A stretch of DNA of 64,000 nt from Microthrixaceae bacterium. GTDB lineage: Bacteria > Actinomycetota > Acidimicrobiia > Acidimicrobiales > Microtrichaceae. Below, in pieces: positions 51,660 through 59,290 of the stretch. The stretch lies in assembly GCA_020637215.1 (NCBI GenBank), contig JACJWI010000001.1, forward strand, positions 868,001 through 932,000. Reading direction: 5' to 3'. The notes beneath the pieces were generated by a model. It was not told the origin of the DNA and ran no database searches. It was given only the letters and a program-made list of their open reading frames with translations. Position 1 is the stretch's first letter, and each line of letters opens with the position of its first letter. The translations under genes and the position numbers were made by a program.

Positions 51660-51679
51660 GATTCCCCCCAGCTCCACGA
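51660..51679 (+). repeat. att-like direct repeat, distal copy
   Basis: This is an exact second copy of the tmRNA 3' end, without the rest of the gene. It lies 58 bp after the distal arm-type repeat and 11 bp before the displaced ssrA terminator hairpin. Confidence 0.8.
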
Positions 51680-51689
51680 CTACGAGCGG

Positions 51690-51719
51690 GTCCGCAGCCA
51701 TCCGTCGGTGGCTGCGGAC
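51690..51719 (+). terminator. displaced ssrA terminator
   Basis: GTCCGCAGCCA pairs with TGGCTGCGGAC over 11 bp. It begins 11 bp after the distal att repeat, the same position relative to the tmRNA end that a native terminator would have before insertion. I infer it was the ssrA terminator before the element landed. Confidence 0.6.
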
Positions 51720-51757
51720 ATCCGAGGCCGGCCCGAACCGGCGCCGCAGATCGCTCA

Positions 51758-51785
51758 GCTGATCACGGGGATCCCCGTGATCAGC
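51758..51785. terminator. 28-bp perfect palindrome downstream of the secreted-protein gene
   Basis: GCTGATCACGGGGA and its complement TCCCCGTGATCAGC are contiguous (no loop). The palindrome lies 130 bp after the stop of the minus-strand lipoprotein and 38 bp after the displaced ssrA terminator, and can act in both directions. Confidence 0.6.
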
Positions 51786-51914
51786 CTGGCCGAGGATCAG
51801 CGTGCGGTCGCGAGACCACCGAGATCCTCGACCGGCTCAGGGGTGTGATCGAGTGGTCGCCCGCCGCTGCACGCGGCGCGTGACAGCGGCGGGACGCTCG
51901 CTCGAGATCGCCGG

Positions 51915-52448
51915 TCAGGGCGCGAACACGGTGGCGGTGACCGAGGACCGGTGGTTGTCGTTCCACCTCAAGCTCGTCGCCTGGGCGCACAGGCCTACCT
52001 CGTGACTGCCGGCGGGGAGGCCCTCGATGGCGGCGGCCAGCGTCAGGGGGGTCCGCGCCCGGGACCACGCTTGAATGTTGTGGGCGGGGCCGACGGTCAC
52101 GAGCGAGGTCCTGGCGCTCCCGGCCGGACGGTGGCACACCCACGCATCGAGGGCGGCGGGCACGTCGAGCCCCAGCGTTCCGATCACCTTGGTGGCGTTG
52201 ACCAGGACCGTGCCCCCGGCGGGCACGTCCACTGTCGCGTGCACCCCGATGACATCCAAGTTCGTGCCCGGGTTCAGCCCGTATCCGGAGTTGGTGACCA
52301 CGTCGACGAGACGACCTCCTCCCTGCGGGTCGGCGGAGCCCGCCGACCCGACCGGTGCCGGGGCGCACGCCCCTGTCACGACCAGCACCGCGACGGCGGC
52401 GACCGCGGCGACCGCTCCGATCCTGGACGACATCAGCCTCTTGTTCAT
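51915..52448 (-). CDS. secreted lipoprotein of unknown function (intact paralogue of 55.3-kb fragment)
   Basis: This 177-residue protein has a hydrophobic signal (VAAVAAVAVLVVTGACAPAP) with a lipobox-like Cys. The mature part is GGRLVDVVTNSGYGLNPGTNLDVIGVHATVDVPAGGTVLVNATKVIGT and ends WNDNHRSSVTATVFAP. The SG-GLNP, DVPAG and ATKVIGT features recur in a second, damaged copy at about 55.3 kb on the other side of the LuxR gene. The ATG at 52448 has AGGAG upstream. No known family is recognised. Confidence 0.75.
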   Translation of the reverse strand: MNKRLMSSRIGAVAAVAAVAVLVVTGACAPAPVGSAGSADPQGGGRLVDVVTNSGYGLNPGTNLDVIGVHATVDVPAGGTVLVNATKVIGTLGLDVPAALDAWVCHRPAGSARTSLVTVGPAHNIQAWSRARTPLTLAAAIEGLPAGSHEVGLCAQATSLRWNDNHRSSVTATVFAP

Positions 52449-52559
52449 GTTCCACGCTCCTGTTCGTCGACGGAAGGTCCGTCCACCGAATGGAGCCATA
52501 CGGACTGCCCGTACGCCTGAGCAGGCCCTGCTCAGGCATGACGGCGGGGGCAGCGCGAA

Positions 52560-55196
52560 CTACTCAGCCGGCGGGAGGGCGAGGGCGGACGCCAACTCGC
52601 TGCGGGACGAGACCCCGAGCTTCTCGTAGGCCCGTTGGAGGTGGTTGTTCACGGTCCGTTCCGAGATGCCGAGTCGTGCGGCGATCGCCCGGGACGGGGA
52701 GCCGGCCGCGGCCAGCGACGAGATCTCGCGCTCGCGTGGGGTCAGGGCCACCGCATCCACGGGCAGCACCAGTGCCGGGGTGCGGAGGCCCGGGCAGCGG
52801 TCGGCCAGCTCCCTGGCGCGGCGGGCCGCGGCGGTGGCCTGGCGTGGCCTCCCGTCGGCGATCCAGACGTGGGCGGCCACGGCGAGAGCCTCCGCCGCAT
52901 CGAGCAGCGCACCGGTGCCCCGCAGGCGTGCGGCCACCGACTCCAGGGCGGCGGCATCACCCCGTCGGGTGGCAGCCACCGCCTCGGCGAGCGCCTCCGG
53001 CAGGTCGCCATCCAGTCCTTCTGCCCCGACCGCTGCGGTGAAGGACTCGGGCACCCGGTCGGCGGCACCGAGGCGGGCCAGCGACCACGCAGCCTGCGCC
53101 GCCCAGAGGAGCTCGCCCTCGGCGACCGAGCGCCCGACCACGGCGACCAGGTGCTCCACGGCGGCCGAGGGGCCGACGAGCACCACCTCGGCCCAGGCCC
53201 GGCACAGCTCGGTGAACTCCGCGGCGATCGGCACCGCCCGGCCCGATTCGAGCAACGCGAGCGCGGCCGCCACCCCCACGCGCTCGCTCATCTGGGCGGC
53301 TGCCAGGGTGGCGAACCCGGCGGCGAGGGTCCAGCGCGGGCCCAGGTGGTGCACGGTGGACGAGTACAGACTCAGTGCCCGTCGGGCCTGGTCGGCGGCC
53401 TCGGCGAGGCGCCCGGCCCCGTGGGCGGTCACCGCACGGGCCAGCGCGGTGTCGGCGTGGGCCAACTTGCCGGCAGCCGAGTCCAGTCGGCCGTCGGCGC
53501 CGGCCAGCAGCGCAGCCGCGTCGTCGGGGTGGCCGTCGAAGCACAGCGCCAGGCACTCGAACAACAGGCTGCCGGCGGGTTGGGAAGGGGGCAGGTCCTC
53601 GCCGTGCTCGACCCAGAGCCGCTGGTGGACCTGGTGCGCCCGGCGGGCGACAGCCCGGGCCCGGCGGGTCCGACCGGTGACGGCGAGGGCGGTGGTGAGG
53701 GCGACCCCCGCGGCGACGTGGGTCTCGTCGTCGAGGTCGTCGACGAGGGGCAGCAGCAGGTCGACCGCCTGGCGGACGGGCAGCTCGAAGACCGTCGTCG
53801 AGAGCGCCGAGGCCTCCACCCGCCCTCGCTCCTGCGGATCCGCCACGAGGGCCATCCCCGTCTCGGCGATGGAGCGGGCTGCGGAGAAGTCGCCGGCCAT
53901 CTGGGCGTGCAGGACCCGGTGTTCGATCGACCGGGCGAGCTCGCGATCGTCGGCCGGGTCCTCGGCCATCTCGGCCAACAGGGCGAGCCCGCCGGCGAGG
54001 TCGTCGGCGTAGAAGCGGGCGCTCATGAGGGCGAAGCGGTGGTCGGCGTCGCGCTGGTCGACGGGGATCGCTTCGAGGAAGCGGGTCGCCAGGTCGAAGC
54101 GATGGGTGGCGAACGCCCGCCGCGTGGCGTCGCGCAGCACGCCGACCGAGACGTCGAGCCCCAGCTCGAGGGACCAGGGCACCAGCCGGAGGAGGTCACC
54201 GACCTCGGGCTGGGAACGGTCCCACGCCGTGGTGACCACGGCCGCGAGCAGCGCCCGGCGCTGGAGCCCGCTGAGTCCACCCCGCAGCACCTCGCCGTAC
54301 AGGGGATGGGCCACCCACAGCTCGTCGCGGCCGCTGCCCGCCTCCACCCTGATGAGGCCGGCATCCTCCAGGGTGGCCAGCTCGGCCACCGCCGCCAGGG
54401 GCACCCACGTCAGCGGGAGCGGCTCGGCCAGGGCCACCATGCCGAGGCCGCGGCGGGTCGCCTCGGCGAGGCGGCCCATCCGCTGGGTCACCAGGTCGGT
54501 GACCCGTGGCGTCCGTTCCAGCGAGTCGAGCGCCATCCATCGCCCGTCGACGGGGCCGACCGCGCCGGCCTCGATCGCTCCCACGAACATCTCGTGCGCG
54601 GTCAGGGGACTGCCCCCGGCGAGCGCCACCACCCGTTCCACCAACGCCGGGTCGACCTCCCCGTCGACCAGCGAGCGGACCGCGGTCGCCAGGTCGTCGT
54701 CGCCCAGCGGCCCCACCTCGATCTGGACGACCTCCGGGTGCCGCAGCAGGGCCGCGACGGCCGCCGGCAGGTCCTCACCGTCTCGGACCGTCAACACGCC
54801 GAACGCCTCCCCGTCGGCCACGACCTGGTGGACCAGCGCGGCCGACGTCTCGTCCAGCCACTGGGCGTCGTCCACCACCAGGACCAGCGGTGATCCCGCG
54901 GCTTCGGCGCGCAGGGCCCGCAGCGCGGCGCCCAACGGGTTGACCTCCGACCCGAGGGGAGGCACCAACGCCGCCATCGCACCCAACGGCACCGACCGGG
55001 CGGACGCCGTGGCCAGCACGCGGCGGCCGGTGAAGCCGCGGGCCTCTGCCCGCGCCAGGCACTCCTGGGCCAGGCGTGTCTTGCCGGTACCCGCCGGTCC
55101 CCGCAGCACGCAGCACCGGCAGCGCTCGTCGGCGAGGGCCTGGGCCAGGCGCTCCAGCTCCCGCTCCCGGCCCACCAAGGCACTCCCGCTCCCCAT
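52560..55196 (-). CDS. LuxR-type LAL (large ATP-binding) transcriptional regulator
   Basis: This 878-residue regulator has an N-terminal AAA/STAND ATPase beginning VGRERELERLAQALADERCRCCVLRGPAGTGKTRLAQECLAR (Walker A GPAGTGKT), Walker B VLVVDDAQWLDET, a long helical TPR-like middle and a C-terminal GerE helix-turn-helix AVALTPREREISSLAAAGSPSRAIAARLGISERTVNNHLQRAYEKLGVSSRSELA. LAL proteins are usually pathway activators. The genes on both sides are copies of one secreted-protein family, which are candidate targets. The start is the ATG at 55196. A GTG further upstream is possible because the ribosome-binding site is weak. Confidence 0.9.
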   Translation of the reverse strand: MGSGSALVGRERELERLAQALADERCRCCVLRGPAGTGKTRLAQECLARAEARGFTGRRVLATASARSVPLGAMAALVPPLGSEVNPLGAALRALRAEAAGSPLVLVVDDAQWLDETSAALVHQVVADGEAFGVLTVRDGEDLPAAVAALLRHPEVVQIEVGPLGDDDLATAVRSLVDGEVDPALVERVVALAGGSPLTAHEMFVGAIEAGAVGPVDGRWMALDSLERTPRVTDLVTQRMGRLAEATRRGLGMVALAEPLPLTWVPLAAVAELATLEDAGLIRVEAGSGRDELWVAHPLYGEVLRGGLSGLQRRALLAAVVTTAWDRSQPEVGDLLRLVPWSLELGLDVSVGVLRDATRRAFATHRFDLATRFLEAIPVDQRDADHRFALMSARFYADDLAGGLALLAEMAEDPADDRELARSIEHRVLHAQMAGDFSAARSIAETGMALVADPQERGRVEASALSTTVFELPVRQAVDLLLPLVDDLDDETHVAAGVALTTALAVTGRTRRARAVARRAHQVHQRLWVEHGEDLPPSQPAGSLLFECLALCFDGHPDDAAALLAGADGRLDSAAGKLAHADTALARAVTAHGAGRLAEAADQARRALSLYSSTVHHLGPRWTLAAGFATLAAAQMSERVGVAAALALLESGRAVPIAAEFTELCRAWAEVVLVGPSAAVEHLVAVVGRSVAEGELLWAAQAAWSLARLGAADRVPESFTAAVGAEGLDGDLPEALAEAVAATRRGDAAALESVAARLRGTGALLDAAEALAVAAHVWIADGRPRQATAAARRARELADRCPGLRTPALVLPVDAVALTPREREISSLAAAGSPSRAIAARLGISERTVNNHLQRAYEKLGVSSRSELASALALPPAE

Positions 55197-55202
55197 CCGG
55201 CG

Positions 55203-55770
55203 ATGATCCCACGACCCGAGGGGCGCCACCACACGGGGCGGGGCGCTGCCGGCCGGATCCAGCCACCGGCGATCGCCATCGCCGTGACGTGCGAGGTGGA
55301 GTTGCTGTTCCAGCTGTTCGCCTGGGATGCGCGGTCGGTGCCGGTCAGGAGCATCGTGGACACCTGCGGGACCTGCCGTCGGGCCCACCGCGGGTGACGT
55401 GGGCCCGACGGCGGGGGCGGAGAGCCCGACGGCGGACCCGGACGGGAGGAGACGATTCGGGCGTTTCGGGCGCCGGCCAGCACCAGGGTGGCGACGGGGG
55501 CGAAGCGGGTGCCGACGACCTTGGTGGCCACCAGTTGGACCTGGGCCCAGGCCGGCACGTCCACGATGGCCAGCACACCGAGGGCGATCAGGACCGGCAA
55601 CGGGTTGAGCCCGGTGCCGCTGACCACAGATGTGTCGATCACCCCGGTAGGTCCCTGCGGTCCGGCCGGACCGGCGGGGCCCTGTTGCTTCCACTCGACC
55701 AAGGTCTGGCCGGAGGCGCACGAGGCGCCGCCCTCGGCACCGCTGCTCAGGCGCCGCTGGTCGATGAGCG
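55203..55770 (-). pseudogene. decayed paralogue of the 51.9-kb secreted protein with collagen-like GPAGP segment
   Basis: One minus-strand frame preserves SGAEGGASCASGQTLVEWKQQGPAGPAGPQGPTGVIDTSVVSGTGLNPLPVLIALGVLAIVDVPAWAQVQLVATKVVGT, a Gly-rich break, then TMLLTGTDRASQANSWNSNSTSHVTAMAIAGGW. The GLNP, DVPA, ATKVVGT and WNSN...SHVTA blocks align with the intact gene at 51915-52448. There is no proper start, and the frame reads on past the expected stop into the LuxR gene region. The two copies flank the regulator. Confidence 0.6.
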
Positions 55771-55990
55771 CGTGCGGAGCCGCGAGCCTCAGGGCTCGGC
55801 TGAGTCGAGGAGCGCCCGGACGGCACTGTCGAGCGCGCCGGCTCCGGCACCCCGAACACCAACCCCCGCACCCCCGATGGCACAGCCGGCCCACCCGCGA
55901 CCGGCCCCTCCACCGACCCACCCCGACCCGACGAGCAGCACCAGATCTGATCGCGCTCTTGCCCGCAGCGTCTGCAGCTACCGTTCGAGC

Positions 55991-56425
55991 GTGCGAGCGC
56001 AGCCGTTGATCGTCGTGCGTGACGTCGAGTCATCGAGCAGCTTCTACCGGGCTCTGCTCGGCTGCACGCTCGGAGGTGGCGGCCGCGGCCACCACGGCGA
56101 CGGACCGCCCGAGTACGAACGGCTCTACGACCCGCGCCTGCACCACACGCAGTGGGGAGCCGACGGCCTGGTCCTGCAGCTGCACTCGTGGGAGGCCGAC
56201 CACCACCACGGCCACCTCGGTGACCCCGACGTCCCAGTGGGCAACGGCACCATGTTGTGGTTCGAGGTCGATGACTTCGACGATGTGGCCAACAGGGCTC
56301 GCGAGCTGCACGCTCCGGTGGTGCTGGACGTGCACGTGAACCCCAACGCCGGACACCGCGAGCTGTGGATCACCGATCCCGACGGCTACACCGTCGTCAT
56401 CGCCTCGCCCGACGGAACCGCGTAG
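55991..56425 (+). CDS. VOC (glyoxalase/dioxygenase superfamily) protein
   Basis: This 144-residue protein has a single VOC domain: PLIVVRDVESSSSFYRALLGCTLGGGGRGHHGDGPPEYERL, then LVLQLHSWEADHHHGHLGDPDVPVGNGTMLWFEVDDFDDVANRARELHAPVVLD and HRELWITDPDGYTVVIASPDG. Putative metal ligands His/Glu are visible (QLHSW, ELWITDPDGY). The substrate is unknown. The start is the GTG at 55991. Confidence 0.85.
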   Translation: MRAQPLIVVRDVESSSSFYRALLGCTLGGGGRGHHGDGPPEYERLYDPRLHHTQWGADGLVLQLHSWEADHHHGHLGDPDVPVGNGTMLWFEVDDFDDVANRARELHAPVVLDVHVNPNAGHRELWITDPDGYTVVIASPDGTA

Positions 56426-56444
56426 CTCCGCACCGCGTTCTCGA

Positions 56445-56484
56445 GACAGTTGAGTACCGCCAGTGTCGTGACTTGTCGTCAGAA
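56445..56484 (+). repeat. 40-bp direct repeat, left copy
   Basis: It matches 57556-57595 at 38 of 40 positions, with the last 34 bases (from TGAGTACCGCCAGTGTCGTG) identical. Both copies are in the same orientation and bracket the VOC and DUF2505 genes. The origin is unknown. Confidence 0.75.
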
Positions 56485-56519
56485 CGCGGGTCGGTGGCGG
56501 GCGGGCCGGGTGGTTGCCG

Positions 56520-56873
56520 TCAGCGCGGTAGGGGGCTGTAGAAGACCAGGCCGTTGCCCTTGTGGTCGTAGACGACGGCGCGGCGTTCGTGCTCGTCGTC
56601 GTAGGGGCCCTTCACGATCGCTCCGCCGTTGGCCTCGATCGCAGCCGCGGCAGCATCGACGTCATCGGTCTTGATGCCCGGCACGACCTTGCCCGGCATC
56701 GGGTGGTCGATCGAGGTGGCCAGAGCCAGGGTGACCGACCCGCCGTCGAGCGCGGCGAAGTGCGAACCGTCTCGGAACTTGAGCGGCATGCCCAGCGTCT
56801 CGTTGTAGAAGCGGATCGACTCGTCGAGGTCGTCGGTCGACAGGATGACCATCTTCACGTCGAAGCTCGCCAT
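56520..56873 (-). CDS. VOC-superfamily protein (glyoxalase-like)
   Basis: This 117-residue single VOC domain reads MASFDVKMVILSTDDLDESIRFYNETLGMPLKFRDGSHFAALDGGSVTLALATSIDHP, then VPGIKTDDVDAAAAAIEANGGAIVKGPYDDEHERRAVVYDHKGNGLVFYSPL. The ATG at 56873 is preceded by GAGGAG. It is a distant relative of the VOC gene 0.4 kb away but reads on the opposite strand. The substrate is unknown. Confidence 0.85.
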   Translation of the reverse strand: MASFDVKMVILSTDDLDESIRFYNETLGMPLKFRDGSHFAALDGGSVTLALATSIDHPMPGKVVPGIKTDDVDAAAAAIEANGGAIVKGPYDDEHERRAVVYDHKGNGLVFYSPLPR

Positions 56874-57017
56874 GGGATCTCCTCGGTTGCTCAGCGGATG
56901 TGCACCGACGATCATCGCACCCCGCCGCCGTGCGTTCACCGCTCACGAAGGTGCAGGCGTTCGTTACGCTCGCCGGCGCACCCTGCACGACCAGGAACAG
57001 TCCGGAAGGGGACCATC

Positions 57018-57512
57018 GTGGAGCTCAGCCGATCCCACACGTATCCGGCGAGCGTCGACGCCGTCATCGCCGTCTTGTCGGACGCCGACGCGGTCACCCG
57101 GCGTTACGAGGGCATGGGCCACCGCGACATCGAGATCCGCGAATGCGGCCGCGACGACGACTCGGCGCGCATCGTGACCTCCCGCGTCGTCGACGTGGAG
57201 TTGCCGGGCTTCGCCCGCAAGGTGCTGTCGCCCACCAACACGATGGTCCAGACCGACGAGTGGCGCCGCGACGGCGACGGTTGGACCGGCGAGTTCCGCG
57301 TCGAAGTCGCCGGCGCTCCGGTCGAGATGTCAGGGACGATGTCGCTGGAGCCCGACGGCTCGGGGACCGTGCACACGGTGACGACGTCGATGAAGGTCAA
57401 GGTGCCGCTCGTCGGCGGGAAGATCGCCGACTGGGCCGGCAAGAACGACATCCCCCGGACGCTGCAGGCCGAGTTCGACGCGAACGACGACTGGCTCTCC
57501 AGCCACGGCTGA
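57018..57512 (+). CDS. DUF2505 domain protein
   Basis: This 164-residue DUF2505 protein (START/SRPBCC-like lipid-binding fold by family) begins VELSRSHTYPASVDAVIAVLSDADAVTRRYEGMGHRDIEIRECGRDDDSARIVTSRVVDVELPGFARKVLSPTNTMVQTDEWRRDGDG and ends LVGGKIADWAGKNDIPRTLQAEFDANDDWL. The GTG start at 57018 has GAAGGGG upstream. Function is unknown. Confidence 0.82.
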   Translation: MELSRSHTYPASVDAVIAVLSDADAVTRRYEGMGHRDIEIRECGRDDDSARIVTSRVVDVELPGFARKVLSPTNTMVQTDEWRRDGDGWTGEFRVEVAGAPVEMSGTMSLEPDGSGTVHTVTTSMKVKVPLVGGKIADWAGKNDIPRTLQAEFDANDDWLSSHG

Positions 57513-57555
57513 CCGCACGATCACCCTCTCGGCCACCCGTCACGCCGATTCTCAT

Positions 57556-57595
57556 GACAACTGAGTACCGCCAGTGTCGTGACTTGTCGTCAGAA
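57556..57595 (+). repeat. 40-bp direct repeat, right copy
   Basis: This is the second copy of the 56445-56484 sequence. It lies between the DUF2505 gene and the end of the sulfatase gene. Confidence 0.75.
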
Positions 57596-57616
57596 ACCGG
57601 GGGTGGAGGGGGTGGC

Positions 57617-59149
57617 TCAGCTCATGGCGGCGATGGGCTGCTTGGGCGGGTGGCTCACGAAGGATCCGACGTGCGCGGCGATGCCGCTGGTGAAGCTGTC
57701 GAGGTACGCCAGCTTGCGGATCAGGTAACTGTGCTGCTCCTTGGGGTCCAGGTACAGGTTGTAGAGCCGACCGTGGCTGTACTTCTGGGTCACCCCGGTG
57801 AAGCCGCCCAGGTTCAGGCAGTCGCGGTCGTCGTCGGAGCTGGAGGCGATCATGAACTTCCACTCCCCCACCCGTAGACCCGAGAACACGTTGGTCAACC
57901 AGTAGTAGAGGTACTTGCGGTTGGACACGCCGTCCGGCGACAGCAGGAACGACGTCTGGTCCACCCCGTCGATGAACCGGTCGGTCGGGATGGAGTCCTC
58001 GGCTCCGGCCAGGTGCAGGAACGTGTTGAACAGGTCCATCAGCGAGAAGACCCCGTCCGAGGCGCGGTCCGCCTCGATCATCCCGGGCCACACCACGATG
58101 CCCGGCACGCGCTGGCCGCCCTCCCAGGTCGAGCCCTTGGCGCTGCGGAACGGCGAGTACGCGGCGTCGGGCCAGGTCTCCATCTCGGGTCCGTTGTCGG
58201 AGGAGATGAAGATGATCGTGTCGTCCATCTGCCCGGTCGCCTCGAGCTCGGCGACGAGCCGCCCGACGATGTCGTCGAGCTCGATGATCGTGTCCTTGTA
58301 GGGGTGCTTGGCCGGCGACGAACCGAGGAAGCGCTCGTGGGGGTAGTTGTCGAAGTGGGCGCCCCGGGTGCAGTGATAGAGGAACCACGGCGCCCGTTCC
58401 TCCGGCTCGGGCTCGGCCATTCGGCGGATGAAGTCGAGCGAGTAGTTCGCCCACTTCTCGTCGAGCAGCGACAGGACCGGGATGGTCACCTCTTCCACCG
58501 GCTCCAGCTCACCGCCCCGGGTGCCGTGGACGAAGCACTTGTTGAAGGGGAGGTTCTCGACCCAGCGGGTGCGCTCCTCGCTGTAGACGATCTCGGGGAA
58601 GAAGTACGGGTCGCGCCACTCGGTGTACATGTCCGACACCGACAGGAAGCCGTAGAAGTCGTCGAAGCCGACGTTCTGGGGCTGGGATTCCACGTTCTCG
58701 CCGATGTGCCACTTGCCGACGCCCTGGGTGACGTAACCCGCCGCCGACAGCAGCTCGGCAAGCGTGACCTCGCCGTCGAGGCCGCCCGGCTGGCCGTACA
58801 TCGGCGGTCGGAGCAGGCCGTGACGCAAGGGCAGCCGGCCGGTCATGAACGACGCCCGCGACGGCGTGCACGACGGCTCGGAGTAGCACGACGTGAGCTG
58901 CAGGCCGCGGCGTGCCAGCCGGTCGATGTTCGGGGTGGGAGCGCCGACGGCGACGCCGCCGCCGTAGCAGCCGAAATCACCCCAGCCCACGTCGTCGAAC
59001 AGGACCATCAGGATGTTGGGGCGACGACCGGTCGAGTGGTATCGGGCCAGAGCGGCAGCCGCGAGGGCCTCCTGGTCCTCGATGACGAACCTCGGCTCGA
59101 GGTTCTCGGCCACCGCCGTCGTCTCAGCCACCACCGGGTCGTGAGCCAC
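57617..59149 (-). CDS. sulfatase (arylsulfatase family, FGly type)
   Basis: This 510-residue sulfatase has the formylglycine motif CTPSRASFMTGRLPLRHG (Cys about aa 93 becomes FGly when a generating enzyme is present), the N-terminal metal site PNILMVLFDDVGWGDFGCYGGG, and the later FISSDNGPEMETW metal residues. No signal peptide is visible, and no formylglycine-generating enzyme or second sulfatase lies in the window. Substrate (sulfate or phosphonate esters) is unknown. It is monocistronic. Confidence 0.92.
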   Translation of the reverse strand: MAHDPVVAETTAVAENLEPRFVIEDQEALAAAALARYHSTGRRPNILMVLFDDVGWGDFGCYGGGVAVGAPTPNIDRLARRGLQLTSCYSEPSCTPSRASFMTGRLPLRHGLLRPPMYGQPGGLDGEVTLAELLSAAGYVTQGVGKWHIGENVESQPQNVGFDDFYGFLSVSDMYTEWRDPYFFPEIVYSEERTRWVENLPFNKCFVHGTRGGELEPVEEVTIPVLSLLDEKWANYSLDFIRRMAEPEPEERAPWFLYHCTRGAHFDNYPHERFLGSSPAKHPYKDTIIELDDIVGRLVAELEATGQMDDTIIFISSDNGPEMETWPDAAYSPFRSAKGSTWEGGQRVPGIVVWPGMIEADRASDGVFSLMDLFNTFLHLAGAEDSIPTDRFIDGVDQTSFLLSPDGVSNRKYLYYWLTNVFSGLRVGEWKFMIASSSDDDRDCLNLGGFTGVTQKYSHGRLYNLYLDPKEQHSYLIRKLAYLDSFTSGIAAHVGSFVSHPPKQPIAAMS

Positions 59150-59290
59150 GTCGTCCCCCTGGATCCGCGGGCGGCGCCCCCGTGGCGCCGCTCCCGATGG
59201 GTTGGACCATACCCACCGCCACTCCGGCGCGCCGGGCCGCGGGTCCGGTTAGCGTCGACGGATCACCGATCGCGAGTCGCGGAGGAACCG

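Larger units (their letters stand above)
49418..51679. mobile_element. decayed integrative element inserted at the 3' end of ssrA
   Basis: The last 20 bases of the tmRNA region, GATTCCCCCCAGCTCCACGA, are repeated exactly at 51660-51679, giving attL/attR-like direct repeats around about 2.2 kb. Inside are a MobF relaxase fragment, a DUF4143 ATPase and a 23-bp near-identical motif inside each end (49548-49570 and 51580-51602). No integrase gene is present. Just beyond the distal repeat lies a strong hairpin that looks like the original ssrA terminator. ssrA is a classic integration target. The element appears to be a deletion derivative. Confidence 0.75.

Noticed and set aside
51758..51785. A third att-like site at the perfect palindrome after the ssrA element
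   Set aside because: The palindrome shares no sequence with the 20-bp att core and lies outside both copies. A terminator for the minus-strand lipoprotein gene explains it better.
52635..54893. A 752-codon plus-strand open frame opposite the LuxR regulator
   Set aside because: It has no recognisable motif and arises from the third-position G/C bias of the LAL regulator on the other strand.
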